Below are positions 1-9,882 of a DNA stretch of 64,000 nt, piece after piece. The notes below the pieces were generated by a model that did not search any database, had not been told where the DNA came from, and worked only from the letters and a program-made list of their open reading frames with translations. The stretch lies in the NCBI GenBank assembly GCA_905116865.2, contig CAJHNH020004546.1:228501-292500 (forward strand). Reading direction: 5' to 3'. The DNA comes from Candidula unifasciata (Eukaryota; Mollusca; Gastropoda; Stylommatophora; Geomitridae). The position numbers and the translations under genes were made by a program. Position 1 is the stretch's first letter, and each line of letters opens with the position of its first letter.

Positions 1-464
1 CGTCGCCCAGCTTCTGAGTTGAATGCATGGCGTGACCCTGTGAGCTGCGGATTGCATTGGGAATGTTTTTTTTTTTTTCGACTGTGACCAACGTGGTGGT
101 GTGAATTGTGGATTCAGAAAATGGCGCGATGCCTGTCGTTCAATGCTAGCGGGACCCGTATTAAAATTGATCACGCAGACAACTGCTGATCTGTTGACGA
201 CAGGTTCTGCTATCATCAATGATGAACTGCATTTCGAATGTTGGACTGTTTGTGTTAGCACTTCGGATGGCTACCATATGCGTTAATGCGAGTGTATGCT
301 AGATATGCTGAGACAGCAGTCTGTCAATCTTTCCACAAGGGAACGGACATTCTGAGTGTTTTTCGCTGGCACAGGAGCGGAGCAAAGATGGGGCGACCCG
401 TTTGCTATGAAGCTGAAACTAAGACTACCAGACTACCTGACTACCAGTTCTGGGGAAAGAAAAC
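1..464. other. Unassigned intron/flank sequence
   Basis: Nothing recognisable. There is a 12-nt T run near position 70, and two short open frames (101-286, 286-480) that lack any family signature. The stretch belongs to intron 5 of the minus-strand cotransporter gene if that gene continues beyond the window. Confidence 0.5.
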
Positions 465-476
465 CAGACTATCAGT

Positions 477-865
477 TTAGGTTTATACGACAGATCAACA
501 TCATGGCACAACGGTAGTAACACATAAGTGATCTGTTTTACTTCTGACTCAAGCCTGAATCCGAGAAAATCAGTGCAATGCACAAACTCTGTAGCACCGG
601 CAAGGATCTTGAAATACTTTAGGTAGATTTTTAACTCCAAATTTTGCCCGGGCAGGGCTGTTGGGCTACTCTTTCTCAATTTCCAACTGCCAAGGGATTT
701 GTTACGTGCGCAACATTACACACGGGTGTTAGATCTTACTACCTAGAGACCAGGGGAAATTACTAGAAGTCCACATGAAAAAAATCCCAGCCTTTACCGG
801 GGCTTGAACCCGGGACCTCCAGCTCTTGAGGCGGACACCATGCTTCGAGACCAAGTACCTCCCTT
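477..865 (-). mobile_element. Family B tRNA-derived SINE, full length (B1)
   Basis: This 389-bp element is flanked by a perfect 12-bp direct repeat, CAGACTATCAGT, at 465-476 and 866-877, read as the target-site duplication. On the minus strand it begins with a tRNA-like head whose B-box-like segment reads GGGTTCAAGCCCC, followed by a body sharing the block GCCCGGGCAAAATTTGGAG with five other copies in the window. It appears complete. Retroposition by a LINE partner is inferred. Confidence 0.85.
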
Positions 866-877
866 CAGACTATCAGT

Positions 878-1017
878 ATCTGCACCTATGATTACCCATA
901 AGTAAGCTAGCAAAGGGGGAACATTTCCTAGCAGTATAAAATCTGTGGATGTTACCCCAAAAAAAATCAAACCAGTAGCAAACTTAAAATATTTAGCACA
1001 AATGTGATATTATTTTA
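878..1017. other. Short unassigned spacer
   Basis: A/T-rich spacer between a family B and a family D copy. No feature is recognised. Confidence 0.4.
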
Positions 1018-1025
1018 ATATTGTT

Positions 1026-1252
1026 CAGTTTCGTCCTTTTTAGGACGAAATTTTTTTGTTATTTGAAGCCCCACCCTGGCTTTTGCCAGGGGCCGCAATA
1101 TAGGCAGGCCATAGATATGGCCAGATGTCTGAGCGCGGTTTCTGGGACCTCTCCGCGGCGATCCTCATCCATATGGTGGCACTTTGTGTCATCGGGTGTT
1201 TATCGCTTGTGTGATGTCCTGGTGGGGTAGAAAGTCAGTCAGTCAGTCAGTG
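1026..1252 (+). mobile_element. Family D hairpin retroposon (D1)
   Basis: About 227 bp, flanked by the direct repeat ATATTGTT at 1018-1025 and 1253-1260. It opens with a perfect 9-bp stem and TTTT loop (1029-1050), then a second hairpin, CCCTGGC-TTTT-GCCAGGG. It ends in a (AGTC)n tail. Most of its length matches 49302-49472 closely, and 50130-50313 more distantly. The family is not one I recognise. Confidence 0.75.
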
Positions 1253-1400
1253 ATATTGTTACTGCTGTATGGAGCCCAAACATGCAGAACAACTCAAACA
1301 ATTACTAAAAATAACCTACAAACACTCATTACGTGGTGTAATGACTGCCCTTTTGTGTCTCCTCCACACTGGCTATCTGTGGTGCAGAGTTAACACTGGC
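1253..1400 (+). mobile_element. Non-LTR retrotransposon scrap, post-RT region
   Basis: The frame encodes LLLYGAQTCRTTQTITKN, which resembles the segment just after the reverse-transcriptase domain of non-LTR elements (usual pattern LLYGxExWxxT). The piece is short, broken and without catalytic residues. Confidence 0.45.
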
Positions 1401-2096
1401 TCTGATGTCTAGAGGTTCACAACTCAATCACAGCAGACATGATCCTCTTCATGGTCACACAACGTCTAACAACGGTTAACACCAGCGGCACAATTCACGA
1501 GTTTATTTACACGTTAGCTCAATACACAAGTCACAGGTGAATCCACTTACAGCATTCGGACAATAGACGTTGACATATTCACAGCTGGCTTTGACAATCA
1601 AACAGGGTACCATCACAGCTGGCCTTCTCGATCATTCATTCCTCGCCGATTCAGATCCACATGCTCTAGTCATTCTCCATTCATCTTCACAGCTTCATTT
1701 CCCATCCTTTCTCTCTGGGGCCCAGTCACCGAATCCCCGCCTGATTCTCAATCCCCCAGATCTCCTCATTCACACGTGACTCACTCTTTCCTGTCGTTTC
1801 ACCATATCTCCGTGAAACCCATGCTCTCAGGGACTTCCCCAGTTATGCCAATCATCCCCTGACATTATCCCTATTTATAACATCATTACAACGTGGTACC
1901 TGCACAGAAAAGAGGGAATTAAGTGGTATGATACATTCACTAATGTGAGGCCTATTTGGAGAGACCTAAACAAGTTCCAGGGAATCAAGAGATGAGGAAA
2001 AGCTGATGGTGTTGATAAGGACATATGCTGAGAAAACAAGAGAACAATATAATTAGAATGTCTCTGCACTGGAACATACAAGAACAAAGGTACGCA
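1401..2096. other. Unassigned sequence
   Basis: No exon, tandem array or family member was recognised here. An open frame at 1570-1779 has no motif. It may be old transposon sequence. Confidence 0.4.
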
Positions 2097-2484
2097 TCAT
2101 CATCATCAGGTGCTTTACCAACTGGCGTGGGCGATCATGCCTCTCCACAATCTGCGATCCGCAATTTTGTCTACCAGTTCATGTGTTGACACCCCTCCAT
2201 GCCATAATAAAAGGCTGTCAAGAATTTTCTCGCTCTGTCTTCCTCTGTCTCTTTTTCCACAAATCTTTCCAGTGGTCACAACATAATCCATTTTCTCTGT
2301 TCTCATAACATGACCAAAAAATGATGACTGTCTCTTTCTGATGTTTGTGATAAGTTTTCTTCCAGCACTTGCCTCTTTAAAAACATCTGGCTTGCTCTTC
2401 TTAGCTGTCGATGGAATTTTAAAGATTATTCTGTAATATGACATCTCCGAGGCCTCAAGATATTGTTGGGCTTGCTTATGCATT
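2097..2484 (-). mobile_element. LINE ORF2 C-terminal remnant
   Basis: The minus-strand frame (122 codons, 2115-2483) carries the post-RT tail pattern: RKRQSSFFGHVMR, then VTTGKI, then GRQSEKILDSL, then a final RRLW. A (CAT)n run at 2097-2109, the complement of an (ATG)n 3' tail, matches the tails of copies at 2542, 26040 and 36365. The copy is 5'-truncated, with no RT core present. Confidence 0.75.
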
Positions 2485-2541
2485 GTCCAGGATTCACATA
2501 GAATTAGGTATTAAGCAAACTCACACATGCAGAATGGAGCT

Positions 2542-2915
2542 CATCATCATGTGCCCTGCCAACTGGCGTAGGCGCTCATGCGTCTCCACAGATCACGATT
2601 CCTGGTTGCCTGGAACAGCTGTCTTGATGATATCCCTCCATGCCAATGTTCAGCCCATCCAGCATCGTCTCTCTTGATCTGCCTCTATCTGTTTGTCCAC
2701 TAATCTTTTCAGTTGTCACGATGTTCTCCAAAGTCTCTCTTCTCATTATGTGGCCAAAGAATAGTGTTTGTCGCTTTCTTATTGTTGTATATAGAGATCT
2801 ACTTTCATTAGCCTCTTTCAAGCAATCGTTGTTAGTTAACTCTGGCCGTCCAAGGTATTCGTAACATTCGTCTCAGAAATCACATCTCTGTTGCCTCCAA
2901 ATTCTTCTTCATTAG
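2542..2915 (-). mobile_element. LINE ORF2 C-terminal remnant, second copy
   Basis: Same LINE group as 2097-2484. The frame encodes RKRQTLFFGHIMRRETLENI and TTEKISGQTDRGRSRE, and the 3' end again has a short CAT run. It is head-to-tail with the preceding copy and 5'-truncated. Confidence 0.75.
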
Positions 2916-3023
2916 AATGGAGCTAGAGGGTGATATTAAAAAGGTGTGGAGAACAAGGGGTGAGAGGCATGTAATGTCACATGATAAAGATGACTTGGCC
3001 TGGGTAGCTTGATGGTCTATGTT

Positions 3024-3299
3024 GTCCTTGTTCTTCTTCGCGTTCACTGGCTGTAAACTCCGGCAGAAAGTTCTGGTTGTTCATCCACTTCTGGACTGCA
3101 GTCCTGTTCTAGAACCTGAGTGTTGCGTGTGTAGATCTAACTAATTTGTATGCAGACTGCTGGGTTCTTGCCTCTCAGGCAGATGTACTCCGACTTCGAA
3201 GGAAGCTCCCAATTAGTCGACTCCTATGACATGTTTTTGGGTAGGCAGTGGGTCTATTCTTGTTTTCCCTATAATAGGGCCCCAGAACCCACACGGGGA
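3024..3299 (-). mobile_element. Family A retroposon (A1)
   Basis: About 276 bp, minus orientation. The 5' end is at 3299 (complement of CCCGTGTGGGTTCTGGGGCC) and the TTC-rich 3' tail is at 3024-3039. It is flanked by GGTCTATGTT at 3014-3023 and 3300-3309, read as a 10-bp target-site duplication. The body contains the family blocks GTAAGAGTCGACTAATT and CAGAACTTTCYGCCGGAGT, in complement. Confidence 0.8.
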
Positions 3300-3323
3300 G
3301 GTCTATGTTCTATTGTTGGGGCG

Positions 3324-3475
3324 TCTTCTTCTTCTTCTTTTTCCTTAGCATTCACTGGCTGTAAACTCCAGCAGAAAAATCTGGTTGTTCATCCCTTTCT
3401 GGACTTTGGTCTTCTTCCAGAATATGAGTTTTGCATACACATCTCTTTTACAGATCTGTTGGTGGATAACAAATG
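3324..3475 (-). mobile_element. Family A retroposon, 5'-truncated (A2)
   Basis: Only the 3' half of the family is present. It begins with a (TTC)n tail and stops after the segment matching the RNA-sense block AGATCTGTAAAA. It lies immediately beside A1 in the same orientation. Confidence 0.7.
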
Positions 3476-3489
3476 AAGAAGAGGAGGCA

Positions 3490-3690
3490 CTTAAAGGGTG
3501 ATACGGTTAACATCAAGCTGGCTGCCTTTACTTCCCAGGGAATTTCATGATAGCTATTTTATGCTACGGCAACCCAGGAGTCCAGGTCAGATATAATAGT
3601 CTACTTCAATCTGGATTCAAACCCAGTAACTTTCAGTCAGCAGGCAATCATCTAGCCATTGTATTACTGAATACTAAGCAAGATAGCTTG
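3490..3690 (-). mobile_element. Degenerate family C tRNA-derived SINE (C1)
   Basis: The blocks GGCTGCCTTTACTTCCCAGG and GGATTCAAACCCAG recall other family C copies, but many changes have accumulated. This looks like one of the oldest copies. Confidence 0.5.
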
Positions 3691-3900
3691 GTTTATTCAC
3701 GTGGTGAGACATGATGCGATCGCAAAGACTGTACTTCAAGGAACATTGGGGGGTAGTCGAAGAAGAGGAGGGCAAAGAAGAATCTGGAATGACAAGAAAT
3801 TGACAGGACTAAGTTGATGTAAACTTATTCATCAAGCGGAAGACAAATATGACAGGTTTTGTGCTAGTGCTTCCATCGATATACGTCCACGACCCTAACG
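3690..3900 (+). mobile_element. LINE ORF2 C-terminal remnant
   Basis: The plus frame reads VLQGTLGGSRRRGGQRRIWN, then KLTGLS, then FCASASIDIRPRP. This is the basic C-terminal tail of non-LTR ORF2 (usual pattern GxRRRGRQxxxWxDN). Stops interrupt it. Confidence 0.65.
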
Positions 3901-3984
3901 GACTGTGTTGTGTTAGGTTATTGCTGAAACTCCCATCAATGAGATCAGAGAAAAGATTACGCTAAAAGCTGCATCACACTTAAA

Positions 3985-4435
3985 AATTTTGAAACGTTAT
4001 CATATCTCAAAGATAAGATGGTGTCAAAGAATCACATAAAGATAACGGGTGTCAAATGACAATATCATAAAAATAACATGGAGTAAAAAAATCATATATT
4101 AAAGACAACATGGTGTTAAATTACTACACCATAAAGATACAGTGTGAATTGACCATATAACCAAGATACATTGTGTCAAATGACAATATCATAAAGGTAC
4201 ATGCTGTCAAATGATTACATCACAAAGATACAAAGATAACATGGTGTCCAATTAACACTTTAAAAAAAAAATTAGTGTCAAATGACCATATCATACAGAT
4301 AAATTGGTGTCAAATGACCATATCATAAAGACAACATGGTGTCAAATGACCAATTCACAAAGATAACATGTTGTCAAACAAGCACTTTACAAAGATAACA
4401 CAGTGTTAAATGATAATTTCACAGAGATGAGAAAA
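3985..4435. repeat. Degenerate tandem repeat, about 30-40 bp
   Basis: A loose repetition of AAAGATAACATGGTGTCAAATGAC with variable spacing, A/T rich. It lies just inside intron 5, downstream of the exon 5 donor. Confidence 0.75.
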
Positions 4436-4457
4436 TGTACCAAACACAAACACTGAC

Positions 4458-4643
4458 CACTAAGATTTCTACAGCTCCGATGATGTACATGGAAGCTGCC
4501 ACACAAGTCCCAAAGTAGAACAAGAGACCAACCGCTCCACCAAACTCAGGTCCCAGAGACCGAGATATCAGGAAGTATGACCCACCTGCCGGCACGACAC
4601 CATTGGTGGCAATGGCACTCAGAGAAAATGAAGTCAGCATGGT
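4458..4643 (-). CDS. KCC (SLC12A4-7-like): KCC cotransporter, coding exon 5 (TM2 end to TM3)
   Basis: This 186-nt exon encodes 62 residues (208-269 of the assembled product) and starts and ends in phase 0. The acceptor is CATTACAG|ACC and the donor is GTG|GTCAGT. It holds the SLC12 signature [20 protein letters not shown] followed by [11 protein letters not shown]. The VPAGGSYF wording is KCC-type; as recalled, NKCC proteins carry R-G-G-G-A-Y-Y at this place. The rest spans the end of TM2, the TM2-TM3 loop and TM3. The family moves K+ and Cl- together, outward, across the plasma membrane. The next exon is not in the window. The donor GTCAGT is weaker than the others; a GTGGTC donor three bases upstream would remove one Val. 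Confidence 0.9.
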
Positions 4644-5222
4644 CTGTAATGGGAGACACAGAACAAATGCACATGTAAGAGACTGTCTTCATGGCCTGTA
4701 ATGGGAGACACAGAACAAATGTACATGTGAGAGACAGTCTTCATGATCTGTAATGAGAGACACAGAACAAATGCACATGTGAGAGACTGTGTTCATGGTC
4801 TGTAATGAGAGACATAGAACAAATGCACATGTGAAAGACTGTCTTCATGGCCTGTAATGAGAGACACAGAACAAATGCACATGTGAGAGACCGTGTTCAT
4901 GGTCTGTAATGAGAGACATAGAACAAATGCACATGTGAGAGACTGTCTTCATGGTCTGTAATGAGAGACACAGAACAAATGCACATGTGAGAGACCGTGT
5001 TCATGGTCTGTAATGAGAGACATAGAACAAATGCACATGTGAGAGACTGTCTTCATGGTCTGTAATGAGAGACACAGAACAAATGCACATGTGAGAGACC
5101 GTCTCCATGGTCTGTAATGAGAGACACAGAACAAATGTACATGTGAGAGACCGTGTTCATGGTCTGTAATGAGAGACACAGAACAATGAAACAAATGTAC
5201 ATGTGAGAGACTTACTTCACGG
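4644..5222. repeat. 52-bp minisatellite carrying copies of the exon 5 splice acceptor
   Basis: Eleven CATTACAG sites on the minus strand lie at exact 52-bp spacing: + strand CTGTAATG begins at 4644, 4696, 4748, 4800, 4852, 4904, 4956, 5008, 5060, 5112 and 5164. A decayed twelfth is at 5222. The first is the true acceptor of exon 5. Each unit repeats the pyrimidine tract, CAG, and the first six exon bases ACCATG. The array fills over half of intron 4. Confidence 0.95.
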
Positions 5223-5664
5223 TCTGTAGAAATATGCAGAGGGTGAGTCAGAAATATGTTGAATCAAAAGACAGCATTACAATTCTTTAAACTAATAAAT
5301 ACAACCATAAAGAGTAATCTAACTGCTTTGAATTTCTCACTGTTTTTAGTTTTATATTTGTAAGATTATATGTAAGAATATGTGTAATGTTAATGGCATT
5401 TGGGTTTTGTTTCTATGTGATTATAGTAACCTTACTGACATGTCAGATTTTGTTTCCAAGTGATTACACCACATATTACTGGCATGTTGGATTTTATTTC
5501 TATGTCTCTGTCTAAACCTCGGTTCACTCATAAATTTACTGGGAACCAATCTGTGAGGCCAGCTCTTGTTCTGAAGGTGATTTCACTATCTCTTATTCAA
5601 TCTAGCAGTGATCCACTTATAAACCATAGGACCCTGCACCAAGGATACACAATGAGCTACTCAC
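5223..5664. other. Remainder of intron 4
   Basis: Unique A/T-rich sequence between the minisatellite and exon 4. No repeat family or exon was seen. Confidence 0.6.
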
Positions 5665-5811
5665 AGCTGAGCAGCAGATGAAGACAATGCAGAAAGACTC
5701 TGGGACACCAGCTAGTCCAATAATCCAGGTCATCCGGAGAAAAAGTAGCACTCCAAATATGTTCTGTATACACGGCAGGTAGACTCCTAGCACAGTGCCC
5801 AGGTTTGTTTT
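5665..5811 (-). CDS. KCC (SLC12A4-7-like): KCC cotransporter, coding exon 4 (TM1 and TM2)
   Basis: This 147-nt exon encodes 49 residues (159-207), phase 0 at both ends. The acceptor is CATCTACAG|AAA and the donor is GCT|GTGAGT. The sequence contains [20 protein letters not shown], the TM1 segment diagnostic of the SLC12 family. In KCC structures the Asn-Ile of QNIFG supplies backbone K+ ligands and the following Gly-Val lines a Cl- site; here these are N175, I176, G178 and V179. The segment [19 protein letters not shown] then enters TM2. It joins exon 5 in frame as FICCSA then TMLTSF, giving an uninterrupted TM2. Confidence 0.95.
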
Positions 5812-5830
5812 CTGTAGATGGACAAATCAG

Positions 5831-6268
5831 ACATGGTCAGTGGCTTCTCTATAACATTGGACACATGGTCAGTGGGTTCTCTAAAACATTGGACGCACTG
5901 TCAGTGGCTTCTCTAAAACATTGGACACACTGTCAGTGGCTTCTCTAAAACATTAGACAAACAATCAGTGGCTTCTCTAAAACATTGGACACACGGTCAG
6001 TGGGTTCTCTAAAACATTAGACAAACAATCAGTGGCTTCTCTAAAACATTGGACACACGGTCAGTGGGTTCTCTAAAACATTAGACAAACAATCAGTGGC
6101 TTCTCTAAAACATTGGACACACAGTCAGTGGCTTCTCTAAAACATTAGACACACGGTCAGTGGGTTCTCTAAAACATTGGACACATGGTCAGTGGCTTCT
6201 CTAAAACATTATACACACAATCAGTGGCTTCTTTAAAACATTATACACACAATCAGTGGCTTCTCTAT
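5831..6268. repeat. 32-bp minisatellite
   Basis: About 13 copies of GGTCAGTGGCTTCTCTAAAA followed by CATTGGACACAC. The array starts about 20 bp upstream of the exon 4 acceptor, inside intron 3. Confidence 0.9.
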
Positions 6269-6715
6269 AAAAAGTTCTTACATGAGAAATAATCACTGAC
6301 ATCTCTAAGCATCAGACACAAACTCTGTCATGTCTCTAAACAGCAGACATACATAATCCCTGACATTTGTGGTTGAATTTTTTGCCCAGTTTTCATACTG
6401 AAATGACGATACTTGCTGGTAAATGGTGAGAAATTAACCCAAGGTGCCATTCCAAGAAACAACATATGGTCAGTTCCTAGAAGGGAACATGGAAAAGTGT
6501 GCACAGCAGGTTGAAAACCCACTGATTCTCACTGTCTGTGTTCTGCTATGTTTGGAGCTAGTGGCAGCAGAATGACCAAGTGTTCTCTGCTAAAGAGGAG
6601 CAAAATTCAGATGGTAAATTTCCATTTCAAAATGTTAAATCTAGGTTTCTCATTCCGATGCCATGTTTTGTTTCTCAATCTTTAATTTCACTAAAAATTT
6701 ATTTCTTTTCTGGAA
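6269..6715. other. Unassigned intron 3 sequence
   Basis: No exon or family member was recognised. The frames overlapping it on the minus strand are incidental. Confidence 0.5.
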
Positions 6716-7806
6716 CAGCCATAGGATGTCTGGCGCACTGTAGTTGACTGTAAGCCTACAGCCACGATAAGACTGCAAGATGTCTGGAGAACTGTAGGTG
6801 ACTGTAAGCCTACAGCCATGATAAGACTGCAAGATGTCTGGCGCACTGTAGGTGACTGTAAGCCTACAGCCATGATAAGACTGCAAGATGTCTGGAGAAC
6901 TATAGGTGACTGTAAGCCTGCAGCCATGATAAGACTGCAAGATATCTGGAGAACTGTAAGTGACTGTAAGCCTACAGCCATGATAAGACTGCAAGATGTC
7001 TGGAGAACTGTAGGTGACTGTAAGCCTGCAGCCATGATAAGACTGCAAGATATCTGGAGAACTGTAAGTGACTGTAAGCCTACAGCCATGATAAGACTGC
7101 AAGATGTCTGGAGAATTGTAGGTGTCTGTAAGCTTACAGCCATGATAAGACTGCAAGATGTCTGGTGAATTGTTGGTGACTATAAGCCTACAGCCATGAT
7201 AAGACTGCAAGATGTCTGGCGCACTGTAAGTGACTGTAAGCCTACAGCCATGATAAGACTGCAAGATGTCTGGCGCACTGTAAGTGACTGTAAGCCTACA
7301 GCCATGATAAGACTGCAAGATGTCTGGACTACTGTAAGTGACTGTAAGCCTACAGCCATGATAAGACTGCAAGATGTCTGGAGAACTGTAGGTGACTGTA
7401 AGCCTACAGCCATGATAAGACTGCAAGATGTCTGGCTCACTGTAAGTGACTGTAAGCCTACAGCCATGATAAGACTGCAAGATGTCTGGAGAACTGTAAG
7501 TGACTGTAAGCCTACAGCCATGATAAGACTGCAAGATGTCTGGAGAACTGTAGGTGACTGTAAGCCTACAGCCATGATAAGACTGCAAGATGTCTGGAGA
7601 ATTGTAGGTGACTGTAAGCCTACAGCCATGATAAGACTGCAAGATGTCTTGAGAACTGAAAGTGATGGTAAGCCTACAGCCATAATAAGACTGCAAGATG
7701 TCTGGAGAACTGTAGGTGATTGTAAGCCTACAGCCATGTTAAGACTGCAAGATGTCTGGAGAACTGTAGGTGACTGTAAGCCTATAGCCATGATAAGACT
7801 GCAAGA
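6716..7806. repeat. 54-bp minisatellite, about 20 copies
   Basis: The unit runs AAGACTGCAAGATGTCTGG, then AGAACTGTAGGTGACTGTAA, then GCCTACAGCCATGAT. Because 54 is a multiple of three, long open frames of an 18-residue repeat appear on both strands; these are not treated as genes. Each unit holds an inverted pair, CTGTAGG and CCTACAG, with a 10-nt loop. Confidence 0.95.
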
Positions 7807-8410
7807 ATAGTAAGTGAAAAGGGCCGATCCCAAACAAGGTTGCTATGTGTGAAACTGAAGAATAAAAATAAACCAACAGAAAATCTGTGTCATGAGCTGC
7901 TCCACAGTGAGGGAGAGACTGAGGAGGGGATCTGATCACTTATGAAGCAGGGTCTGGAGGGAGAACAGTTTGTCAACTAAGATTGGCTCTATATAGCTTT
8001 TATGAACTCTCTAGGAAATCGACTTCAGCAGATATTTCACCAGGGGAAATATAATGGCTCCGCGATGATGCCGAGAATGATGATGATGATGATGACAATA
8101 TTATGCTAGCAATATATGATTACACACATGCATTAACTACATTACAAGAAATCAATGAGAGAAATAACACAGATATTTCAGCTGACATTTTTATGGAACG
8201 GAAATAATTGCCTTAACGGCCAACAAGGCACATCAATAATTCAATAAACAGGCGGATATCATCGACAGACAGCCGTCTGCACTTTGGTGCGGCCAGGTAA
8301 AGGATACAGCCAATTATCAAATTACAGTTGTTGCAGACATATGATGATGCCAGACCATCGGTTGTGCTCCTTCCTGGCAACAGTCAATGAAGATGAACAC
8401 TGCTAATTGT
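7807..8410. other. Unassigned intron 3 sequence
   Basis: No gene or family was recognised. A short (GAT)n run sits near 8070-8093. Confidence 0.5.
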
Positions 8411-8760
8411 TCATTTAAAGATCATCATCATACAGTGGACATGACCGCAGGTGCTCCCATCTCCTCCTAAGTAAATCTCCCAGTGCTTTTAGGCTAATAA
8501 CTTCTGTTCTGATTGATATAATAAGGGGTGGCTCCCGTATGGTGTTTCCTTCTCGTCGTTCCAATAGGTATACCATGGTATGCAGTCTATTAAGTGAGAA
8601 ATCATTTTCCACGAAGCTCAAAGCCTCACAGCATTTAGTCTTTCGTATGGCACTGATGATGTCGCTCCAGTCCAAAGATGGCTCATTTCTGATAGTTGCA
8701 CTGCCAGCCACGGCGTCTGCTCTCTCGTTGCCTTTCACACCAGTATGCCCTGGGACGGAG
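8411..8760 (-). mobile_element. RNase H-bearing LINE remnant
   Basis: The minus frame encodes KGNERADAVAGSATIRNEPS, the conserved end of an RNase H domain (usual pattern GNERADxLA), then ISLKALGDLLRRRWEHLRSC and PLYDDD, the C-terminal Cys-containing tail. A frameshift separates the preceding CP-GH-like segment. Related pieces lie at 14.1-15.5, 18.9-19.5, 31.7-32.1, 50.9, 53.6-54.2 and 59.6-59.9 kb. Confidence 0.75.
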
Positions 8761-8937
8761 ATGAACAGATACTGGTTAAATATAATTGCTGGACAACACT
8801 TAGGTGCCGATGACTAAACAGTTAAGAACCCAGCTCTCGTTTAGGAAGACCAAGTTTGAACCCTCGATAGAATTACGGAATTTTTCTGTCCAGCACCCAA
8901 AAAAAATCTTAACCTGCACTAGCTGTGTGACTCTTAA
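8761..8937. other. Unassigned spacer
   Basis: Contains a run of A near 8900 and no recognisable feature. Confidence 0.4.
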
Positions 8938-9430
8938 TTCTCCAGCTTTAAGCTCTGGCATATGGTTCTAAGCTCTGACATACGGCTGTAAGCTCTGGCA
9001 TACGGCTGTAAGCTCTGGCATATGGCTGTAAACTCTGGCATATGGCTGTAATCTCTGGCATATGGCTGTAAGCTCTGGCATATGGCTGTAAGCTCTAGCA
9101 TACGGCTGTAAGCTCTGGCATATGGCTGTAAGCTCTGGCATCTGGTTGTAAGCTCTGGCATCTGGCTGTAAGCTCTGGCATATGGCTGTAAGCTCTGGCA
9201 TATGGCTGTAAGCTCTGGCATCTGGTTGTAAGCTCTGGCATCTGGTTGTAAGCTCTGGCATATGGCTGTAAGCTCTGGCATATGGCTGTAAGCTCTGGCA
9301 TATGGCTCTAAGCTCTGGCATATGGCTGTAAGCTCTGGCATATGGCTGTAAGCTCTGGCATATGGCTGTAAGCTCTGGCATATGGCTGTAAGCTCTGGCA
9401 TATTGCTGTAAGCTCTGGCATATGGCTCTA
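8938..9430. repeat. 20-bp minisatellite, about 24 copies
   Basis: The unit is GTAAGCTCTGGCATATGGCT, with TAC, TCT and TAT variants. It abuts the broken family A copy at 9433. Confidence 0.95.
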
Positions 9431-9432
9431 AA

Positions 9433-9585
9433 CACTACCTCCCTAACAAGCATGTTAATGAACCCGATCTGTAAAACTGATGTGCACGTAAAATTCAAGT
9501 TCCGAAGTCCAGAAGTAGATGAACAACCAAACTGTCGGCTAGAGTTTACAACTGGTAAACATGAAGAACAAGAACATAATAAGTC
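9433..9585 (+). mobile_element. Family A retroposon, partial (A3)
   Basis: Starts at the internal block CACTACCTCCCTAACAAGCA and ends at GAAGAACAAGAA. The 5' head is missing where the 20-bp array begins, and an internal segment is also deleted. Confidence 0.7.
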
Positions 9586-9724
9586 AGTATTTAAAGGCAC
9601 TAGCTGAAAACTGTTATAATTATTTGCCTGAAAATAGGAATCCTTACAGTGGCTATGTTTTGATGAATAATCCCTTTTTAAGATCACGTGCACTTGATCA
9701 TTGTAAAAAAAAAAAAAAAAAGAA

Positions 9725-9882
9725 AAGGTGATCGATGTTCTCCTGGTGTCGCTCTTGAGTTGAGCTGAGTCAAAAATTGACACCACAGCACTCAGGGCAT
9801 TCCCATACGTGCTCCGTCCTCATCTTCAGGAGCCAGCGCAGAGTTCCAATACTGATGGTACCGGTCACAATATATGTCCTAG
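9725..9882 (-). mobile_element. LINE 3' end remnant, Cys-tail segment
   Basis: The minus frame reads GTISIGTLRWLLKMRTEHVW then ECPECCGVNF, matching the tail of the RNase H-bearing LINE (compare 15200-15510 and 19380-19450). An A-rich stretch at 9704-9725 lies at its 3' side. Confidence 0.7.

Noticed and set aside
1..4457. Search for the next KCC exon (TM3-TM4 loop and TM4)
   Set aside because: No minus-strand frame resembling that region with an acceptor was found; it presumably lies outside the window.
6650..7833. Repeat proteins of 18 residues on both strands
   Set aside because: The 54-bp period is divisible by three, so several frames stay open by chance. It lies in an intron with no splice signals or relatives.
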